From: Streptomyces hokutonensis
GTDB taxonomy: Bacteria > Actinomycetota > Actinomycetes > Streptomycetales > Streptomycetaceae
Assembly: GCF_000376565.1 (NCBI RefSeq)
Contig: NZ_BARG01000029.1
Location: forward strand, 62,001 to 126,000
DNA: 64,000 bases
Direction of reading: 5' to 3'
The position numbers and the translations under genes are program-made. The notes under the pieces were generated by a model, which saw only the letters and a list, made by a program, of their open reading frames with translations, ran no database searches and had not been told where the DNA came from. Numbering within the stretch: position 1 is the first letter of the stretch; each line of letters opens with the position of its first letter. This document shows positions 60,308-64,000 of this stretch, one piece after another.

Positions 60308-61381
60308 GTGGACGTGCAGAAGAAGCTCGACGAGATCGTCGCCTCGGTCTCCAGCGCCCGGTCCATGCCCATGTCGGCCTCCTGCGTGGTCAACCGCGCC
60401 GAGTTGCTCGCCATGCTCGAAGAGGTGCGCGCGGCGCTGCCCGACTCGCTGGCCGAGGCACAGGAGCTGATCGGCGGCCGGCACGAGATGGTCGAGCAGG
60501 CCCGCCAGGAGGCCGAGCGGATCATCCAGACCGCGCACGCCGAGCGCGGCTCGCTGATCTCTGACACCGAGGTCGCCCGCCGCTCGCAGAACGAGGCGGA
60601 CCGCATCCTCGCCGAGGCCCGCCAGGAGGCCGAGGAGGTCCGCGCGGAGGCCGACGACTACGTCGACTCCAAGCTCGCCAACTTCGAGGTCGTCCTCACC
60701 AAGACCCTCGGGTCGGTCGGCCGAGGCCGCGAGAAGCTGCTCGGCACCGGTCCCGGCATCGACGACCAGGGCTACGAGGACGAGGACGCCCCCGAGCGCA
60801 GCCACGACCCGGAGACCCTGCGCCGCGACGCCGACGCCTACGTGGACGTCAAGCTCGGCGCCTTCGAGGCGGTCCTCGCCAAGACCCTGGAAGCCGTCGG
60901 AAAGGGCCGGCAGAAGCTGCACGGCCGGATCGCCAGTGACGACCTCGGCGCCCTCGCCTTCGACGACGACGGCAGCCAGGTCCAGCACACCAGCGACGCC
61001 GACTACCTCGCCGACCTCGCGACCGTCACGGACACCCCGGTCTCGAACACCCCGGTCCAGCCCGAGCAGCAGGACTACGCCCCGCAGGCGGCCTACGACT
61101 ACCAGCAGACCGGCCAGCAGCAGGACCAGTACGGCTATCAGCAGCAGTACGCCCAGCCCCAGCAGCAGGACCCCTACGGCTACCAGCAGGCCGACCCCTA
61201 CGCCTACCAGGGCTACGACACCGGCCAGCAGCCCGTGTACGACCCGAACCAGATGCAGCAGGCGCAGCAGATGGACCAGCAGGGACAGCAGGGGTACGCC
61301 CTCGACGAGACCAGCCTCTTCGACACCGGCATGATCAGCGCCGAGCAGCTGCGGGCGTACGAGCAGGGCCGAGGCCTGTAA
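60308..61381 (+). CDS. Coiled-coil protein with Gln/Tyr-rich tail (DivIVA-like/ATP-synthase-B-like)
   Basis: A 357-residue protein. Residues about 25-130 form a long charged helix (AEAQELIGGRHEMVEQARQE, AERIIQTAHAERGSLI, ADRILAEARQEAEEVRAEAD) of the kind often labelled DivIVA- or ATP-synthase-B-like. A duplicated segment (YVDSKLANFEVVLTKTLGSV and YVDVKLGAFEAVLAKTLEAV) follows at about 118 and 178. The tail (about 250-330) is rich in Gln and Tyr. There is no membrane segment. The place between coaD and the DUF177 gene is conserved in streptomycetes as I recall; a role at the cell pole or in growth is only a guess. Confidence 0.75.
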   Translation: MDVQKKLDEIVASVSSARSMPMSASCVVNRAELLAMLEEVRAALPDSLAEAQELIGGRHEMVEQARQEAERIIQTAHAERGSLISDTEVARRSQNEADRILAEARQEAEEVRAEADDYVDSKLANFEVVLTKTLGSVGRGREKLLGTGPGIDDQGYEDEDAPERSHDPETLRRDADAYVDVKLGAFEAVLAKTLEAVGKGRQKLHGRIASDDLGALAFDDDGSQVQHTSDADYLADLATVTDTPVSNTPVQPEQQDYAPQAAYDYQQTGQQQDQYGYQQQYAQPQQQDPYGYQQADPYAYQGYDTGQQPVYDPNQMQQAQQMDQQGQQGYALDETSLFDTGMISAEQLRAYEQGRGL

Positions 61382-61514
61382 GGGACCACCGGATTGGGCC
61401 GTGAGCGAAAGGTCCAGTATCCTGGCTCTTCGGTCGCGTGTACGTCCGCGATCAACGCTGCCCGGAAGCACCGAAGGGCAGCGCTCCTTGAGCTCAGCAG
61501 ACCGAAAGACAGGA

Positions 61515-62168
61515 ATGGCTCTGAACGCCCGCCTCGACCACCGCAACCCTCTCGTGTTCGACACTCACGAGCTGGGGCGGCGTCCTGGTGCGCTGCAGCG
61601 CCTGACCCGTTCGATCGACGCTCCCAAGGATCTCGGGATCCAGGGAGTCATCGGAGTGCCGGAAGGCGCCCCGGTGAAGCTCGACCTCCGCCTTGAGTCG
61701 GTCATGGAAGGGGTGCTTGTCACAGGCACCGCCCGTGCACAGGCCAAGGGGGAGTGCGTAAGGTGTCTGGAGCCGCTCGAGCTGTCGCTCGAAGCGGAAT
61801 TCCAGGAGATGTTCTCGTACCCTGACGCCGACGACCGTGGCCGTGTGAAAGCGGAACCGGTCGACGACGCCGAGGAAGACGAGGACAGGCTCTTCATCGA
61901 GGACGGCCTGTTCGACCTCGAACCCGTGCTGCGCGATGCGGTGGTGCTCGCACTGCCGATGCAGCCGGTGTGCCAGGACGACTGCCTGGGCCTGTGCTCC
62001 GAGTGCGGAGTGCGGCTCACGGACGACCCGGACCACCACCACGAAGCCGTCGACATCCGTTGGGCGGCACTGCAGGGACTCGCCGGTTCACTCGAAGACG
62101 GCGAGAAGGACGAGATCAGTGGCGAGGCGCCCCGACCGGCGCGCGCCAACGAGAAGCAGGAGAAGTAG
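61515..62168 (+). CDS. DUF177 (YceD) family protein
   Basis: A 217-residue protein of the DUF177/YceD family, linked to 23S rRNA and large-subunit assembly and usually placed before rpmF. Zinc-like Cys pairs are seen in GECVRCLEPL and CQDDCLGLCSECGVRL. The N-terminus is ARLDHRNPLVFDTHELGRRP, and the acidic stretch AEEDEDRLFIEDG is typical. ATG 61515 is used; the frame extends upstream without bias. It is 2 bases from rpmF, so the two are cotranscribed. Confidence 0.92.
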   Translation: MALNARLDHRNPLVFDTHELGRRPGALQRLTRSIDAPKDLGIQGVIGVPEGAPVKLDLRLESVMEGVLVTGTARAQAKGECVRCLEPLELSLEAEFQEMFSYPDADDRGRVKAEPVDDAEEDEDRLFIEDGLFDLEPVLRDAVVLALPMQPVCQDDCLGLCSECGVRLTDDPDHHHEAVDIRWAALQGLAGSLEDGEKDEISGEAPRPARANEKQEK

Positions 62169-62170
62169 CC

Positions 62171-62344
62171 GTGGCTGTTCCGAAGCGGAAGATGTCGCGC
62201 AGCAACACGCGCCACCGCCGGTCGCAGTGGAAGGCTGCGGTCACCCCTCTGGTTGCGTGCGAGCGCTGCCACGAGCCCAAGCAGCAGCACATCGCGTGCC
62301 CGTCTTGCGGCACGTACAACAAGCGCCAGGTCCTCGAGGTCTGA
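62171..62344 (+). CDS. rpmF: 50S ribosomal protein L32
   Basis: A 57-residue L32. AVPKRKMSRSNTRHRRSQWK is the rRNA-binding N-terminus, and C-ERC and CPSC (CERCHEPKQQHIACPSCGTY) form a zinc site. GTG 62171 follows GGAGAAGTAGCC within the end of the DUF177 gene. Confidence 0.97.
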   Translation: MAVPKRKMSRSNTRHRRSQWKAAVTPLVACERCHEPKQQHIACPSCGTYNKRQVLEV

Positions 62345-62363
62345 GCGGCTGGTGAGAGGCTCC

Positions 62364-63209
62364 ATGTCTGACGTCAAGGCGGACTCAGTCGCCAAGAAAC
62401 AGGCGGACACGGCCTCGTCCCACACGCTGTTGGAAGGGCGGCTCGGGTATCACCTCGAGTCCGCCCTTCTGGTGCGTGCGCTGACCCACCGTTCGTACGC
62501 GTACGAGAACGGCGGTCTGCCGACGAACGAGCGGCTGGAGTTCCTCGGGGACTCCGTGCTCGGCCTCGTCGTCACGGACACGCTGTACACCACCCACCCC
62601 GACCTGCCCGAAGGCCAACTGGCCAAGCTGCGGGCCGCGGTGGTCAATTCTCGTGCGCTGGCGGAGGTCGGTCGCGGTCTGGAACTCGGCTCCTTCATCC
62701 GGCTCGGCCGGGGCGAAGAGGGCACGGGTGGCCGGGACAAGGCGTCCATCCTCGCCGACACCCTTGAAGCGGTGATCGGCGCGGTCTATCTCGACCAGGG
62801 CCTCGACGCGGCCTCCGAACTGGTGCACCGCCTGTTCGACCCGCTCATCGAGAAGTCCTCGAACCTCGGTGCCGGCCTGGACTGGAAGACCAGTCTCCAG
62901 GAGCTCACCGCGACCGAAGGACTCGGTGTCCCCGAGTACCTGGTCACGGAGACCGGCCCCGATCACGAGAAGACCTTCACTGCTGCCGCCCGCGTCGGAG
63001 GCGTCTCGTACGGCACCGGCACCGGCCGCAGCAAGAAGGAGGCGGAGCAGCAGGCCGCCGAGTCCGCCTGGCGGTCCATCCGGGCCGACGCGGACGAGCG
63101 GGCCAAGAAGGCGAAGGAGACGGCCGAGCAACAGGCCGCCGAAACCGCCGCCGAGGCCGCCGAGCAGCCTGCCGAGGAGAGCGCCGACCAGTCGTCGGCG
63201 TCCGCCTGA
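62364..63209 (+). CDS. rnc: Ribonuclease III
   Basis: A 281-residue double-stranded-RNA endonuclease for rRNA and mRNA processing. The catalytic signature is NERLEFLGDSVLGL with acidic partners in DTLEAVIGAVYLD. A dsRNA-binding domain spans about 175-245 (DWKTSLQELTATEGLG, GTGRSKKEAEQQAAESAW). The C-terminus has an extra 35 residues of Ala/Glu/Gln repeats. In Streptomyces this gene is also known as absB because of its effect on antibiotics. ATG 62364 is 19 bases after rpmF. Confidence 0.96.
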   Translation: MSDVKADSVAKKQADTASSHTLLEGRLGYHLESALLVRALTHRSYAYENGGLPTNERLEFLGDSVLGLVVTDTLYTTHPDLPEGQLAKLRAAVVNSRALAEVGRGLELGSFIRLGRGEEGTGGRDKASILADTLEAVIGAVYLDQGLDAASELVHRLFDPLIEKSSNLGAGLDWKTSLQELTATEGLGVPEYLVTETGPDHEKTFTAAARVGGVSYGTGTGRSKKEAEQQAAESAWRSIRADADERAKKAKETAEQQAAETAAEAAEQPAEESADQSSASA

Positions 63210-63223
63210 CCGAACAGCGCGAC

Positions 63224-63259
63224 CCGAGCGCCCGTCCCCGAAGTGGGGCGGGCGCTCGG
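63224..63259 (+). terminator. Hairpin between rnc and mutM
   Basis: CCGAGCGCCCG-T-CCCC (63224-63239) pairs with GGGGCGGGCGCTCGG (63245-63259) with a single bulged T. It probably separates or attenuates transcription into mutM. Confidence 0.75.
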
Positions 63260-63289
63260 CTCATTCACCCGTGACCAGCAGGGGATGCC

Positions 63290-64000
63290 ATGCCCGAGTT
63301 GCCCGAGGTCGAGGTCGTCCGGCGGGGTCTGGAGCGGTGGGTCGCCCAGCGCACCGTCACCGACACCGAGGTCCTGCATCCGCGTGCGGTACGACGCCAT
63401 GTCGCCGGCGCCGACGACTTCGCGCACCGGCTGAAGGGGCATCGCATCGGCACGCCCAGCCGTCGCGGAAAGTACCTGTGGCTGCCGCTGGAGGACACCC
63501 ACCAGGCGGTGCTGGCCCACCTCGGGATGAGCGGTCAACTCCTCGTCCAGCGGCACGAGTTCCCCGACGAGAAGCACCTGCGCATCCGGGTCCGCTTCGC
63601 CGACACGCTCGGTACCGAACTCCGTTTCGTCGACCAACGCACCTTCGGCGGGCTGTCGTTGCACGACACCACCCCGGACGGGCTGCCGGACGTCATCGCG
63701 CACATCGCGCGCGACCCCCTGGACCCCTTGTTCGACGACGAGTTGTTCCACCAGGCGCTGCGCCGCAAGCGCACGACCATCAAACGGGCCCTGCTGGACC
63801 AGTCGTTGATCAGCGGAGTCGGCAACATCTATGCGGACGAGGCCCTTTGGCGGGCCCGCGTCCACTACGAGCGCCCGACCGCGACCTTCACCCGCCCGCG
63901 CACCGCCGAACTCCTGGGCCACGCACGGGATGTGATGACCGCGGCTCTCGACGTGGGCGGCACCAGCTTCGACAGCCTGTACGTCAACGTGAACGGTGAG
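63290..64000 (+). CDS. mutM: Formamidopyrimidine-DNA glycosylase, N-terminal part
   Basis: The first 237 residues of Fpg/MutM; the zinc-finger C-terminus lies beyond the window. The catalytic N-terminal PELPEVEVVRRGLER (Pro and Glu nucleophile and acid), the intercalating Met region LAHLGMSGQL and the helix-two-turn-helix KRALLDQSLISGVGNIYADE are present. It excises oxidised purines. ATG 63290 follows AGCAGGGGATGCC. Confidence 0.96.
   Translation, partial: MPELPEVEVVRRGLERWVAQRTVTDTEVLHPRAVRRHVAGADDFAHRLKGHRIGTPSRRGKYLWLPLEDTHQAVLAHLGMSGQLLVQRHEFPDEKHLRIRVRFADTLGTELRFVDQRTFGGLSLHDTTPDGLPDVIAHIARDPLDPLFDDELFHQALRRKRTTIKRALLDQSLISGVGNIYADEALWRARVHYERPTATFTRPRTAELLGHARDVMTAALDVGGTSFDSLYVNVNGE

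Overview
The window is high-GC actinobacterial DNA with strong G/C at third codon positions, many GTG starts, XRE-DUF397 and conservon loci, an HU protein with a histone-like tail, and tRNA and housekeeping synteny. Together these point to a Streptomyces chromosome. From memory, the order accB-accE, two conservons, gltX, tRNAs, ndgR-leuCD, hupS, cofC, gpsA, ddl, thiL, thiD, rpmB, recG, rsmD, coaD, rpmF, rnc, mutM follows the core-chromosome stretch around SCO5535-SCO5573 of S. coelicolor. I could not check that numbering here.

Left third (1-17,260): mostly regulator-effector pairs. These are an aldehyde dehydrogenase divergent from a TetR regulator across two perfect palindromes, a MarR regulator divergent from an FUSC-type membrane protein, a NarL-type two-component system divergent from a three-gene ABC exporter, an XRE/DUF397/HATPase cluster, a DUF1772 membrane protein divergent from a TetR regulator, an Fsr-like MFS pump divergent from an AraC regulator, and a YceI protein. 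Two oddities are a histidine kinase gene whose 5' part is a tandem-repeat tract, and a membrane protein with a PemK/MazF-like C-terminal domain.

Middle (17,660-42,100): acyl-CoA carboxylase beta and epsilon subunits, then two complete tandem conservons on the minus strand (CvnA NIT/HATPase sensor, CvnB roadblock, CvnC DUF742, CvnD GTPase). Next come a small protein with a repeated NPRRT motif, an FAH-family hydrolase, gltX, and five alternating tRNA-Gln and tRNA-Glu genes. Streptomycetes are generally understood to make Gln-tRNA through a non-discriminating GluRS and GatCAB, so gltX lies beside both of its tRNA substrates. MerR/DUF4188 and ndgR/leuCD divergent pairs and hupS follow.

Right third (42,100-64,000): core metabolism and information processing: F420 biosynthesis (cofC), phospholipid precursors (acyltransferase, gpsA), cell wall (ddl), thiamine (thiL, thiD), CoA (coaD), translation (rpmB, rpmF, rsmD, DUF177), RNase III, MutM, a DAK2/FakA-like protein, and an Hsp90-family plus TPR operon. 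The strongest find is recG: its Walker A motif is split by a 338-residue LAGLIDADG intein with Ala1, Thr+1 and the Trp/Cys/Thr signature of class 3 inteins.

Three copies of one 20-bp core element (2460, 37485, 59055) lie just after stop codons and form a dispersed intergenic repeat. No CRISPR array, insertion sequence, integrase or biosynthetic cluster was seen.
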